DNA of 53,617 nucleotides, from positions 1-53,617 of the forward strand of contig JAGQPY010000004.1 in assembly GCA_020426485.1 (NCBI GenBank). Direction: 5' to 3'. A model generated the notes under the pieces. That model was not told the DNA's origin, searched no databases, and saw only the letters and a list, made by a program, of their open reading frames with translations. Position numbers and translations under genes: made by a program. Position 1 is the stretch's first letter, and every line of letters starts with the position of its first letter. Shown here in pieces: positions 17,589 to 27,070 of this stretch. The stretch is from Planctomycetaceae bacterium. GTDB taxonomy: Bacteria > Planctomycetota > Planctomycetia > Planctomycetales > Planctomycetaceae.

Positions 17589-18938
17589 GTGATCGAACTG
17601 CGACACATTGCTTTCGCAACGCGACTGCTCCATGGCATCAGCATGGGAACCTTCTTCCTTGCGTTGGCGGCATCGGTCAGTCTGCAGCATCCCGGTACAC
17701 CGCAGCTGATTTATGCAGCGTTGCTCGTCGGAATGGCCTGTCGCCTGAGTCTCGAACGGTGGCTTTGTCGAATGCTTTCCGTCAGGACGTTGTGGTACTT
17801 TTCAATCTGGACTTCAGCCGCCGTCATCACAGCGTTGCGAATAAACTCGCGTCCTGATGTTATGCTTGTCGCTGCGACGATGGCCGGATTGGCATTCTTC
17901 AGCGAGTGGTCTGCAATGACGGAGATGGTTCGGAATTCCGTCTGCGGCAGACATCGCTGGAAACTGCAAAGGCAGTTTCTTGCCGCAGTACCCGCCGGCG
18001 TCGTTTTGAGCGTGCTCTTGTGGTGGAGTCCCGTTTTCGCAGGCTGCTTTGTCGCTGTTCTGATGGCAGGCTCCACGTCGATCATGCTTGCCAAAACCAG
18101 TGCAGAGATCAGTGTCTCGGATTCGGGGCTTCCGGTTTTGGAACAGATGTCACTGCATGGGCACGAAGTGTCACAGGTGTCGGAAACCTTTGGAAGTGGT
18201 GGCTCCGAGTCAACACCGTTGACTGCTGCGGTTTCGGTCAGAAATTCCGTCCCGGAGGCACCAGCATCCGTGACGCCTGAAGGCGAATGTTGTGGTGGCA
18301 GTCGATCTGTTTTTCGCCCCACACGATTTGGACATGGCGTTGCTCTTGCGGCGATCGGCCACCTGTTAATCTGGATCTGCTTCGCCGACGTGATGTCTCT
18401 GGCAATCGGTTCGCTGAAACCAGGAGCAATGATCGGCCTGCTTGTGCCACCGCTGGGACTGCTGGCCGGTCAATGGCTCTGCTTTTCGTCCGCACCACGA
18501 ACGGGTTATGCTGTAGTATCACTTCCGTTTCTTGGGTTGGCAGCAGCGGGGTTGGCGGCCATTGCCTTTGTTCGGTGGGGAAGCATCCTGTTTTGGTGCC
18601 TTACCTTTCTGACCAGTGCTGGCCTGTCTGCAGGATCGATGGGTTTGAATACAATTGCCGGCGAACTGTTCACCGAATACAGAAATGCTCCTGTGCGAAC
18701 GCGGGTGCAATGGATGGGCTTATTCTCATCAGCCGTGGTGGTTATTGTTGGAGCACTGGTTCGACATCTGCCCCTTTCAGATTGGCAGCTGCTTCCGATG
18801 GAATGTTTGATCCCTGTCGCGGGTCTAATGCTGATTCGAACCATTCCGTCTCCGATTCGTTCAAGTGAAGGAACTGAAGACACCACCGCTGATGCAGATG
18901 ATGAGTTGCGAGATGTGATAGCAATCCTCAGGTCCTGA
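17589..18938 (+). CDS. Polytopic membrane protein of unknown function (MFS-like)
   Basis: The 449-residue protein has about eleven or twelve hydrophobic segments. They fall into two halves split by a hydrophilic Ser/Pro/Glu-rich loop of roughly 75 residues (about 170-245), a layout reminiscent of major facilitator transporters. The tail is acidic. No diagnostic MFS motif was seen, so the family is a guess. The start is a GTG with no clear ribosome site. The regulator gene at 18942 begins 3 bases after its stop, so the two are almost certainly cotranscribed. A sensor or transporter role linked to that regulator is inferred. Confidence 0.72.
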   Translation: MIELRHIAFATRLLHGISMGTFFLALAASVSLQHPGTPQLIYAALLVGMACRLSLERWLCRMLSVRTLWYFSIWTSAAVITALRINSRPDVMLVAATMAGLAFFSEWSAMTEMVRNSVCGRHRWKLQRQFLAAVPAGVVLSVLLWWSPVFAGCFVAVLMAGSTSIMLAKTSAEISVSDSGLPVLEQMSLHGHEVSQVSETFGSGGSESTPLTAAVSVRNSVPEAPASVTPEGECCGGSRSVFRPTRFGHGVALAAIGHLLIWICFADVMSLAIGSLKPGAMIGLLVPPLGLLAGQWLCFSSAPRTGYAVVSLPFLGLAAAGLAAIAFVRWGSILFWCLTFLTSAGLSAGSMGLNTIAGELFTEYRNAPVRTRVQWMGLFSSAVVVIVGALVRHLPLSDWQLLPMECLIPVAGLMLIRTIPSPIRSSEGTEDTTADADDELRDVIAILRS

Positions 18939-18941
18939 CCA

Positions 18942-20312
18942 ATGACAACGTCCCGCAGACGCAATTTACTTGACTCAGTGCTGACCGAAACGAATTCCGC
19001 CGTTTGTCTTCTTGATCCGGATGGTCGTGTCAGGTTTGTCAGCGCCGGCTTCACTGAGTGGACAGGGTGGGAAGCAAAGAATGTGGAGGGTCTGCTGTGC
19101 GACGCTGCGGTCAGCGACGAAGCATCGGCCGTCGAATGGCTTACCGCATCACTTGCTGTTCCGGCAGTCGCTGCAAATGGGAAGTCCGTATCCGTCCGGT
19201 CTCACATCCCCGGCAGCAGCGGCGCATTATTGACCTGTCGTCTGACCTATATCCCAATCATGGAACGCTCTGAGGTTCAGCGAATGCTGATCTTTGTGGA
19301 GCCGGACAGCCGATCTCGCGCCACTCCTGTGTCTGTTTCGCAACAGCTGCACGCCGAACTGACGGCCGTTCGACTGGAATTCCGCCGTCGCTTTTCTGCC
19401 GGATCGTATATCGGCCGCAACAATTCGGTTCGCCTGGCTCTGGAACAGGCAAATCTGTTGAAGGATTCCGCAACCGGGTACACCATTCTTGGCCCACCCG
19501 GCTGCGGAAGGCGACACCTTGCCAAGCTGATTCATGTTTCCGGAAGTCACTCCGATCGAAGCTGTGTGGCCATCGACTGCCGCCTGCTGACCACGAATCA
19601 ACTTATCCAGACGATGGACAGTCTGCGCATCGCTGCAGATGCTCCCGGACCTGGAGTTCACCGCACCACGGGGACGCTGATTCTGAACGATGCCGAACGA
19701 TGTCCTGTCGAAGTTCAGCAGTGGATCGTTGACAATATCCAAACGTGGTCTGGTCCGGTTCGACTGGCGGCCGTTTGTGAAACATCGATGGATGATGCGG
19801 AATCACAACCGTGGATCATCCCGGAATTCCGCGACTTGTTCGCGGCCGTCACGATCAGACTGCCTCCACTTCATTTGCGGGGAGATGATGTGCTCCTGCT
19901 GGCACAGCACTTCGTCAATGAATCTCGTCGCCTGGAGAAAACGTCCGCCGAAGGTATGTCTTCAGAAGTGACAGCACAGTTGCAGTTTTACCATTGGCCG
20001 GGCAACGTCAGAGAACTGCGTCAGGTGGTCTTTGCGGCCTGTCAGGCCTGTTTCCAAGAGCAGATTCAGACATTGGACCTGCCGTTCTCGTTCCGTACCG
20101 GGATGGACTCGCAACAGATGATGCAGCCGGCACTGCAGAATCCGCATTCTCTGGAGGATCTGATTTGCGAGTATGAAAAGTCCGTGCTTTCAAATACTCT
20201 GCTGGCCTGCCGGGGCAATAAGGCGGAAGCCGCCCGGCGGCTGGGACTGACCCGACCGAAACTCTACCGTCGACTGACAGCGCTGGGGCTGGAATCGGAG
20301 AGCGGGACATGA
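18942..20312 (+). CDS. Degenerate sigma-54-activator-like regulator (PAS-AAA-Fis HTH)
   Basis: The 456-residue protein begins with a PAS-like sensor domain (about 10-125). An AAA+ domain related to bacterial enhancer-binding proteins follows (about 160-380), then a Fis-type helix-turn-helix near the end (NKAEAARRLGLTRPKLYRRL). WPGNVRELRQ is well conserved. Key catalytic elements are altered: the Walker A region reads GPPGCGRRHLAK near residue 184 with Arg in place of Lys, the Walker B region reads LILNDAE in place of the usual DE, and the GAFTGA loop that contacts sigma-54 is missing. It therefore probably binds DNA without driving sigma-54 open-complex formation. It sits 3 bases after the membrane protein gene. 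Confidence 0.85.
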   Translation: MTTSRRRNLLDSVLTETNSAVCLLDPDGRVRFVSAGFTEWTGWEAKNVEGLLCDAAVSDEASAVEWLTASLAVPAVAANGKSVSVRSHIPGSSGALLTCRLTYIPIMERSEVQRMLIFVEPDSRSRATPVSVSQQLHAELTAVRLEFRRRFSAGSYIGRNNSVRLALEQANLLKDSATGYTILGPPGCGRRHLAKLIHVSGSHSDRSCVAIDCRLLTTNQLIQTMDSLRIAADAPGPGVHRTTGTLILNDAERCPVEVQQWIVDNIQTWSGPVRLAAVCETSMDDAESQPWIIPEFRDLFAAVTIRLPPLHLRGDDVLLLAQHFVNESRRLEKTSAEGMSSEVTAQLQFYHWPGNVRELRQVVFAACQACFQEQIQTLDLPFSFRTGMDSQQMMQPALQNPHSLEDLICEYEKSVLSNTLLACRGNKAEAARRLGLTRPKLYRRLTALGLESESGT

Positions 20313-20413
20313 GACATCGCTGTTTTCAGGCTCTGCCGTGAAGCCGGCGGGCAGAAGAAATCCGGTTTCCTGACTTATTCCGTTCGAAATCAGCCCTGCT
20401 CAGCAACGGCCTG

Positions 20414-21820
20414 CTAACCGATGATGGATTTGAAGGGTTCGCCTTCATTCTGATCCACGCGTTCAGGGCGACCTTTGTCGTAATAGACGACCTCACGATG
20501 ATTCAGGCCCAGCAGCCACATAATCGTGGCATGAATGTCGTGTACATACAACCGGTCTTCGATGGCATACAGCCCCAGTTCATCAGTGGCACCGATTGTA
20601 CGCCCACCGACAACTCCGCCACCCGCCATCCACATGGTAAAACCTGTCGGATTGTGGTCACGTCCATCACCTTTTTCGCTCATCGGCGTCCGACCGAATT
20701 CGCCACCCCAGACAACCAAAGTCGAATCCAGCAGTCCTCGACTTTTCAGATCACGCAGCAGCCCGGCCACACAACGGTCTGTCTGCTGACAAAGCAGTGT
20801 ATGGTTCTTTTCGATCGCGGAATGAGAATCCCAGCGGCTGCCGGCTCCATGGTATAACTGAATGAATCTCACACCACGTTCCACCAGTCGTCGAGCCAGC
20901 AGGCACTGTCGTCCGAACGTCGCAGTCACTTTATCGTCCATGCCGTACAACGACTGTGTCTCTTTTGTCTCCTGGTTCAGATCGACCGCTTCCGGAGCGG
21001 CAGCCTGCATGCGGAAGGCCAGTTCGTAGCCGGCAATTCTGGCTTCCAGTTCCGTCTGTTGAGGTCTGGCTTCGGCATGCTTCCGATTCAGAAAACTCAG
21101 CATGTCCAGTTTTCTGGACTGGCCGACAGCGTCTTCACCTTTGGGGCGCAGCAGATTTGAAATCGGATTTCCGGAAGTATTAAATGGCGTCCCCTGATAG
21201 ATGGCCGGCATGAAACCGGTTCCCCAGTTGCGAGGACCATTAACCACCTGAGCATTGGTGTCCTGCATCACGACAAACGCCGGAAGGTTTTCGTTTTCGC
21301 TTCCCAGACCGTAGGTCACCCAGGCACCAAGTGACGGGCGACCGGCAATCGGTGAACCCGTGTTCATGGAACTGACACCACCTGCATGATTGATCCCTTT
21401 GCTCCAGCAGGATCGAATCACGGCAATGTCGTCAACGCATTGTGCGGTGTGAGGAAGCCAGTCAGAAACCCAGGTTCCGCTTTGCCCATGCTGCCGCCAT
21501 TTGCGTTGATCGGCCAGCAGTGGAGAATTGACTTCTCCCATGGCGGTGACCGGTTTTTCGAAGGAGTCGGGCAAAGGCTGGCCCGCCAGTTTTCGCAGCA
21601 ACGGCTTGGGATCAAACAGATCCAGGTGACTTGGCCCGCCTTCCATAAACAGAAAGATCACGCTTTTCGCTTTGACACCCCGGTGAGCACTGCGTGCCGC
21701 GTTGGGGTTGGTTCCTGATGCGACGGCCGAGTTCTGCATCAACGCAGCCAGCGGCAAAGCACCAAATCCCATTCCGGCTGTGGTCAGGATTTCTCGACGT
21801 GTGGATGTGTGTTGCTGCAT
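20414..21820 (-). CDS. DUF1501 protein, Tat-exported
   Basis: The 468-residue protein has a twin-arginine signal (TSTRREILTTAGMGFGALPLAALM) and the DUF1501 fold, a distant relative of sulfatases and phosphatases. Family markers are VIFLFMEGGPSHLDLFDPKP near the start, VVWGGEFGRTPMSEKGDGRDHN and the closing DIHATIMWLLGLNH. DUF1501 genes are greatly expanded in planctomycetes and normally lie beside a PSD1 cytochrome gene. Here that gene ends 8 bases upstream, so both are cotranscribed. The reaction is unknown; a role in handling complex substrates in the periplasm is commonly suggested. Confidence 0.93.
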   Translation of the reverse strand: MQQHTSTRREILTTAGMGFGALPLAALMQNSAVASGTNPNAARSAHRGVKAKSVIFLFMEGGPSHLDLFDPKPLLRKLAGQPLPDSFEKPVTAMGEVNSPLLADQRKWRQHGQSGTWVSDWLPHTAQCVDDIAVIRSCWSKGINHAGGVSSMNTGSPIAGRPSLGAWVTYGLGSENENLPAFVVMQDTNAQVVNGPRNWGTGFMPAIYQGTPFNTSGNPISNLLRPKGEDAVGQSRKLDMLSFLNRKHAEARPQQTELEARIAGYELAFRMQAAAPEAVDLNQETKETQSLYGMDDKVTATFGRQCLLARRLVERGVRFIQLYHGAGSRWDSHSAIEKNHTLLCQQTDRCVAGLLRDLKSRGLLDSTLVVWGGEFGRTPMSEKGDGRDHNPTGFTMWMAGGGVVGGRTIGATDELGLYAIEDRLYVHDIHATIMWLLGLNHREVVYYDKGRPERVDQNEGEPFKSIIG

Positions 21821-21828
21821 GTCAGATC

Positions 21829-24800
21829 TCAGTCGACGTAAACAAATTCATTGGCGTTCATCAGAACATGACACAGGTCCGTGACGCTGCGGGCAAAGGC
21901 ACTGGAGGCTTCCTTGGCCGTCGGCATTACCAGATGATTCCCGTTTGCCGAGGCGTCAGCCACAGGATCTTCCGAATTGTCGAACGTCCAGAATGCTGCA
22001 GGAGCCAGTCTTTCGGGAGGACTCAGCTGACGATCAAAAAGTTCGTTGATGTCGCCGGCACTCAGACTTTTCGAGAACACCAGTACCTGATCAAGCTGCC
22101 CCTGCCATCGATGTCGTTTCTGATTGTGGCGACCTCCCAGCACGAAGGGGTGATCTCCTGCGATACCACTCGCTGAACGAAACGAAACGCTTGCTGTTTC
22201 GAATGCGTTTGCCTCCGAACCGAATGGCTGCAGGTAAAAGTCGGCTTTGCCCGTTCCATCATCATTGGCACTGACAGATACCGCAACAAGGTACGTTCGA
22301 TTCAGCTCCGGTCGCAGGTTGGAGGCCACGACTTCATATCCCTTGTCACTGACGACCTGCAGAATCAGATTGCGAGGCTTGTAGGCGGACTTCTCGCTGG
22401 TCACTCCCAGCGACCAGCCTCGATGATCATTGTTGTTGTCCCATTGAGAAATAATGGTCCTTACGGTTGCGTCCGGATACAGCGACTCAAGGCGAATCAG
22501 CGCAGCCACGGTAAAAGGTGAACCTGTCCCGCTCACTTTGGCGGAGGTGGACAGTGGAGAAAGATTGTCAGTATCTCCAACAGCAACCGCACTGTCCATA
22601 TGGTCAGGAAGTGCGGCAAAACGATCGCGAGATGAATCATCGTCTTCGAAATCATCCAACGCCGCCTTCATCATCTGAACGGCCATGTTCAGTTCGTCAC
22701 GCCCCGGACTGCGGCCGAACGCTGTCTGAAATGCGCCATCGGCAATCTTCGCCAGGTCATCGTCCGGGCAGATCTCCATCACTCGTTTCGCCAGCGATAC
22801 GGCACGGGCACGAACCCAGTCACCGTTCATCAGGTTCAGTGCCTGCACGGGAGTTGTTGTCGTGCTTCGCTTGGGGACGCTGTTCAAGCCGTCGACACCG
22901 TCCAGGGAACGGAGCAGAGGTTCGGGCTTGTTGCGATAAGCCTTCAGATAAAGTGATCGTCGCAGGCTGTTGTGATCGACTGATGGTCCCCCCGGTTCCG
23001 AAAGCAGTTCGCCGGACACCGACAGCATTGTGTCTCGAATCTGTTCCGCATTCAGGCGCCGGACCGTCGACCGCCAGCGAAGCTCTTCATGCGGGTCAAT
23101 CTTTGAGATCGCGTCAGCGTCGGGATGAAAGGACGACAGTTTCCACGTGGCGGAGTTCAGTATCTGACGATGCAGCCACTTGATGCTCCAGCCGTGGCGA
23201 ATGAATTCCGTGGTCAGCCAATCCAGCAGTTCCGGGTGACTGGGGCGGCCGCCAAGCGTTCCGAAGTCGCTTGCGGTATCCACAATCCCTCGTCCGAAGT
23301 GTTGCTGCCAGACGCGATTGACAATGACTCGTGCAGTCAGCGGGTTCTCCGGACTGGCAATCCAGTTCGCCAGTGCCGTGCGTTGTCCGGTTGACGATGG
23401 TGTCGGCTGGACATCGAATTCCGTCGCCCCCAGTATGGTGAATGCTCCCGCAGGAACGACCTTTCGTCGACGATCAGCAGCCACGTGAATCGGCTGAGGC
23501 GTTGGTCCAAGATCGGAAACAGTGATCGCCTGAGGCTGGGTTGGCGGAGCGGGTCCGGCCTGAGCGGCAATCTGCTTTTCCAGCTCGTCAATGCGAGCCT
23601 TGTCATCGTCCTTGTACTTCATACGACTGATGTCGAAATCGATCTGCCGATTCACAAGGTCTGCCAGCTGCTTTTCCAGAGGAACACGTTCACTTTCCGG
23701 TCGGGCCATAATCTCCTGAATGTCTTCCGGAAAACGTTCGGTGGCTCCCTTGGCGGCACGTGCAAGGTAGGGAGCCCGCAGCTTTTCCAGTTCCTGCCTC
23801 AGATCGGCGGCTCGCGACAACCATTCGTCATACGATTTCTGATATTTCTGACGATCCGCCAGGTCCGAGGCCGGCACATCATCGCGTGGAATCATCGTGC
23901 CGAAGCAGGCCTGCATTCGGTAATAGTCTTCCTGAAGAATGGGATCAAACTTGTGGTCGTGACAGCGAGCACAGCCGACGCCCATTCCCAGAAAAGCTTC
24001 GCCCGTAATATCCGTCACCTGATCAAGAATGTCCTGCCACTGAGTTCGAGCATCGCGCTGGTTGTATTCGTACAGGTAGGTTCGCAGAAATCCTGTGGCT
24101 ACCAGAGCGTCAGCTCTTTCCGGAGCAATTTCATCACCGGCAATCTGCTCCATCACGAACCGGTCGAACGGCTTGTCATCGTTGAAGGAGTTGACTACGT
24201 AATCCCGATATCTCCAGGCCGCCGGTCGATAATCATCCGCGCGGAAACCATCGGATTCGGCGTAGCGAACAACGTCCAGCCAGTACCTTCCCCAATGTTC
24301 ACCGTATCGAAAATCCGCAAGCAATGTGTCGACAAGTCGCGACCACCGATCACTGTCTGAACTCTGCAGGAACTCAGCCGCTTCTTCCGGCGAGGCAGGG
24401 AGACCAATCAAATCGAAATAAAGCCGCCGAACAAGTTCACGGTCCGTCGCCGCTGCCGCAGGCCTGATACCGGCAGCCTCCCATCGAGCAGCAATGAACC
24501 GATCGATCTCATTGACGGCCCACCCTGCCCCGGCATTCGGAGGTTGAACGGCGTGCAGCGGCTGCAGACTCCAGAAACCACGTTCCTCATCAGAGAACAC
24601 TCGCCCTGTCAGTCGCACCGACGCACCGTCGACCGTTGGCCAAACCGCGCCATCGTCGATCCACCTCTGCAGAACGGCAATCTGCTGCTCCGACAATGGC
24701 TTGTCCGGAGGCATCTCAAACGATTCATACCGTACAGCCTCCATCAACAGATCTGCGTCATTCGGGTCATCGGAAATCGCAGGTCCGGATTCGCCTCCCT

Positions 24801-25056
24801 TGAACAACGCTTCGCGAGAATCCAGACGCAGACCACCCTTCTGTTGGTTTTCCCCGTGGCACTTGATGCAATGAGCATGCAGCAACGGGCGCACATGTTG
24901 TTCAAAGAACTGAAGCGAGGCCGGATCAGGTTTGCCGACATCGCCCTCTTCAGCAAACGCCGACGAAAATGAAAACGCTGAGGCAACCACCAAAACAGTG
25001 AGACTGAAGCGCCGCGACAAGGTGAAAAAAATGAAGGGCATGGTCATGGTCTTCAT
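21829..25056 (-). CDS. PSD1 and planctomycete cytochrome c domain protein with LamG insert
   Basis: The large secreted protein starts with a signal peptide and a planctomycete cytochrome c domain containing one CxxCH haem site (CIKCH) and the typical segment MPPDKPLSEQQIAVLQRWIDDGA. DUF1549 follows, including DLIGLPASPEEAAEFL and a CARCHDHKFDPI motif. DUF1553 follows with VNRVWQQHFGRGIV and RPSHPELLDWL. A concanavalin/LamG-like carbohydrate-binding segment of about 200 residues comes next. The family's usual C-terminal piece (DLCHVLMNANEFVYVD) comes only after it, so the LamG domain appears inserted in the DUF1553 module. ATG 25056 was chosen over GTG 25083. It is the upstream partner of the DUF1501 gene. 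Confidence 0.93.
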   Translation of the reverse strand: MKTMTMPFIFFTLSRRFSLTVLVVASAFSFSSAFAEEGDVGKPDPASLQFFEQHVRPLLHAHCIKCHGENQQKGGLRLDSREALFKGGESGPAISDDPNDADLLMEAVRYESFEMPPDKPLSEQQIAVLQRWIDDGAVWPTVDGASVRLTGRVFSDEERGFWSLQPLHAVQPPNAGAGWAVNEIDRFIAARWEAAGIRPAAAATDRELVRRLYFDLIGLPASPEEAAEFLQSSDSDRWSRLVDTLLADFRYGEHWGRYWLDVVRYAESDGFRADDYRPAAWRYRDYVVNSFNDDKPFDRFVMEQIAGDEIAPERADALVATGFLRTYLYEYNQRDARTQWQDILDQVTDITGEAFLGMGVGCARCHDHKFDPILQEDYYRMQACFGTMIPRDDVPASDLADRQKYQKSYDEWLSRAADLRQELEKLRAPYLARAAKGATERFPEDIQEIMARPESERVPLEKQLADLVNRQIDFDISRMKYKDDDKARIDELEKQIAAQAGPAPPTQPQAITVSDLGPTPQPIHVAADRRRKVVPAGAFTILGATEFDVQPTPSSTGQRTALANWIASPENPLTARVIVNRVWQQHFGRGIVDTASDFGTLGGRPSHPELLDWLTTEFIRHGWSIKWLHRQILNSATWKLSSFHPDADAISKIDPHEELRWRSTVRRLNAEQIRDTMLSVSGELLSEPGGPSVDHNSLRRSLYLKAYRNKPEPLLRSLDGVDGLNSVPKRSTTTTPVQALNLMNGDWVRARAVSLAKRVMEICPDDDLAKIADGAFQTAFGRSPGRDELNMAVQMMKAALDDFEDDDSSRDRFAALPDHMDSAVAVGDTDNLSPLSTSAKVSGTGSPFTVAALIRLESLYPDATVRTIISQWDNNNDHRGWSLGVTSEKSAYKPRNLILQVVSDKGYEVVASNLRPELNRTYLVAVSVSANDDGTGKADFYLQPFGSEANAFETASVSFRSASGIAGDHPFVLGGRHNQKRHRWQGQLDQVLVFSKSLSAGDINELFDRQLSPPERLAPAAFWTFDNSEDPVADASANGNHLVMPTAKEASSAFARSVTDLCHVLMNANEFVYVD

Positions 25057-25083
25057 GGGTGGCTTGATCGGAAACGCGCACAC

Positions 25084-25605
25084 TGCAAACGTTGTTCGAA
25101 CCGAGACGCTCGAAAATCAAAGCGACACGTAAAGGCGGGATTCGACGTGCTGTGACATGAGTGCTCTGAGTCACAACACTCGCGAAGGAGGGCAGAATTC
25201 GATCATCCGCCAAATCAAAACGACCAGCAAATCAACGAATTCCTTGTCACAAATGCTACTCGATGTGCTTCCTGGAGTCATCCATAGAGTTGGACATCAC
25301 AGATCGCCCAAAAGATTTGTCCGAAAGTCGGGGATTTTCCGATCGCAGCGCATCAGCGGTGACGACACCACAGCCGCGCAGCAAAAACGCCCACCGCGCA
25401 TTAAGAAGGCCGAAGCACCCGCACTTCGGCCTCAAATCTTTCCCGTGAAGTCCTCCGCGACCGGAGTCGGAATTCACGGACTCGCCGGAATTCTGATCAC
25501 TCCCACGGTCACAGATCCCTGACCGAATCCTGAACGAGGCAAACAGCCTGCGGAAAACGGCCAACAGACGCGGGAACCGGAGATCGACCGCCCGGGGCAG
25601 CAAAC
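25084..25605. other. Intergenic region after the DsbD-like gene
   Basis: These 520 bases lie between two minus-strand genes and show no supported gene. The only structure noted is the hairpin at 25407-25432. The promoter of the PSD1 gene is expected here but no clear hexamers were seen. Confidence 0.5.
25407..25432 (-). terminator. Hairpin downstream of the DsbD-like gene
   Basis: A perfect 9-base stem (AGGCCGAAG and its complement) encloses 8 bases. On the minus strand it is followed by TTCTTAA, a weak U-tract. It lies 175 bases beyond the stop of the DsbD-like gene and may terminate that transcript. Confidence 0.4.
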
Positions 25606-26340
25606 CTAATTTGCCTCAGCTGGCTGCTTTTCCTTGTCCGGCTTCGGCCACTTCTCGGCGTTGATTTTCCGAGGCTCAGTCCCTGCGGCGGCAAGCTTCA
25701 GAGGCCCCTTCATGACGATCAGATCCGGCGGAAGACACTCCTTTGAATTGCAGCCCTGAAAAGCCACATGGAACTCAACGTCCGCGACCTCTGCTGTCTC
25801 GTTGGGGTCGACTTCCAGCAGGCCATACAGCAGAACCTTTCCGTCGTAGACATGGTACGGCTCTTCGAAGCCATCCACCTTCAGTTCGTGAGCCTCCGGG
25901 TACTTAACCTTCAGCAGTTTCACTTTCTGTTCGGACTTCAGTTTCAGCTCGGTCGGCACCAGAAAATCAGGGTTGGCAGGATTTGCGTTGACATGCCACC
26001 CAAACCCAATCTGCAGTTCTACTGCAATGATCCACTTTCCACCTTTGGGCAGTGCATCGTACAGAGGATAAATCCTGACCTTCATCGGCTTGGCTTTGCT
26101 GTCGTTGGCAAAGCCGTTTGCGGGCGGATCTGCAGGAAGTACCGGCTTGAAAACAGTGTGACTCTGCTGTTCACCCTGAGTCTCCGACTCCTGAGCCATC
26201 GCTCCGGAAAAGATCAATACGAAAGCCAATGCCCACGTAACAGTCCCCAACAACGCAGTTGTCCTGCATTGACGAAGAACAAAACTCAACTCAGTCGTTT
26301 GCGTCATTACCAGATTTCCATTCTGAACACGGTACCGCAT
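25606..26340 (-). CDS. Secreted DsbD-alpha-like (DsbC-corrector domain) protein
   Basis: The protein has a hydrophobic signal segment (GTVTWALAFVLIFSGAMAQ) and a domain resembling the N-terminal periplasmic domain of DsbD. Visible marks are IGFGWHVNANPANPDFLVPTEL and the cysteine pair in FQGCNSKECLPPD, which in DsbD relays electrons from the membrane to periplasmic thiol proteins. The DsbD membrane and thioredoxin domains are absent, so it must either partner with another protein or do something else. ATG 26340 has GGGGAAG 5 bases upstream. ATG 26307 would give a neater signal peptide, and a longer frame extends to 26448. A Lys/Pro/Glu-rich tail ends the protein. Confidence 0.8.
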   Translation of the reverse strand: MRYRVQNGNLVMTQTTELSFVLRQCRTTALLGTVTWALAFVLIFSGAMAQESETQGEQQSHTVFKPVLPADPPANGFANDSKAKPMKVRIYPLYDALPKGGKWIIAVELQIGFGWHVNANPANPDFLVPTELKLKSEQKVKLLKVKYPEAHELKVDGFEEPYHVYDGKVLLYGLLEVDPNETAEVADVEFHVAFQGCNSKECLPPDLIVMKGPLKLAAAGTEPRKINAEKWPKPDKEKQPAEAN

Positions 26341-27070
26341 ACGAACTTCCCCATTCGTCTCGCCCGATAAACCGCGTTCTGAAACAAGCCCGAAGTGTCT
26401 GATGAATCCCAGCGACCTCAGAGACGATTCTAACGCATTTTCCGCCAAACACCTAGTCCGACCAATGAATTGATCGATTCAGCGTCGCCGTGTTCTCCAT
26501 CATTCGCCAGCACCCGCTGTGCGGCTACTGAAAAACTCGTGCCAACTGCCGCCGAATGAGAGTGCTCATTCGCAATAGAGTCCTCATTTGGCTCAGACTT
26601 CCCCAAGTTCCCGTTTGCCTGCGTTTTTTTCGGCGCCTTCTGCCTTCGAATTCCCATCAATCGAGCCCTCACGGTCCGGCCCTGCAAGCGTGGAAGTTGA
26701 GACGAACAGAGCGGTCGAATCACCTCAAACGATCAAACCGATCGTCGGAATCTGTCAACCCGGTGCGACCTTAAGGCCGATGACTTCTGCAGAAGAAACT
26801 CCGGCATTCGCGCGCCATGAAAAAATGGAAGTTTTGCGGCGACTGTGACATCTCGGGGCTTCAAACTTCCAGCGAGTTGTCGCGGTCGATCGGTGGGCTT
26901 CCCCACAAGGTCGCTGTCGAACTCGCAGACTCTCAAAGTGCATTTGCCGTCGAACGCGATGGCGACCGATCGGTCCGGTCCCTTCACGAGACGGAACGTT
27001 GTGAGCGGAAAGTGGCGGCATTCTCGCCACACAACCACAACAGCATGTGTTCGCAGTGAACCAGTTACGG
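26341..27070. other. Divergent intergenic region
   Basis: The 730 bases between the DsbD-like gene and the HlyD-like gene contain several overlapping open frames on both strands. None has recognisable motifs or a ribosome site. Promoters for both flanking genes should lie here, but no confident hexamers were identified. Confidence 0.45.
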
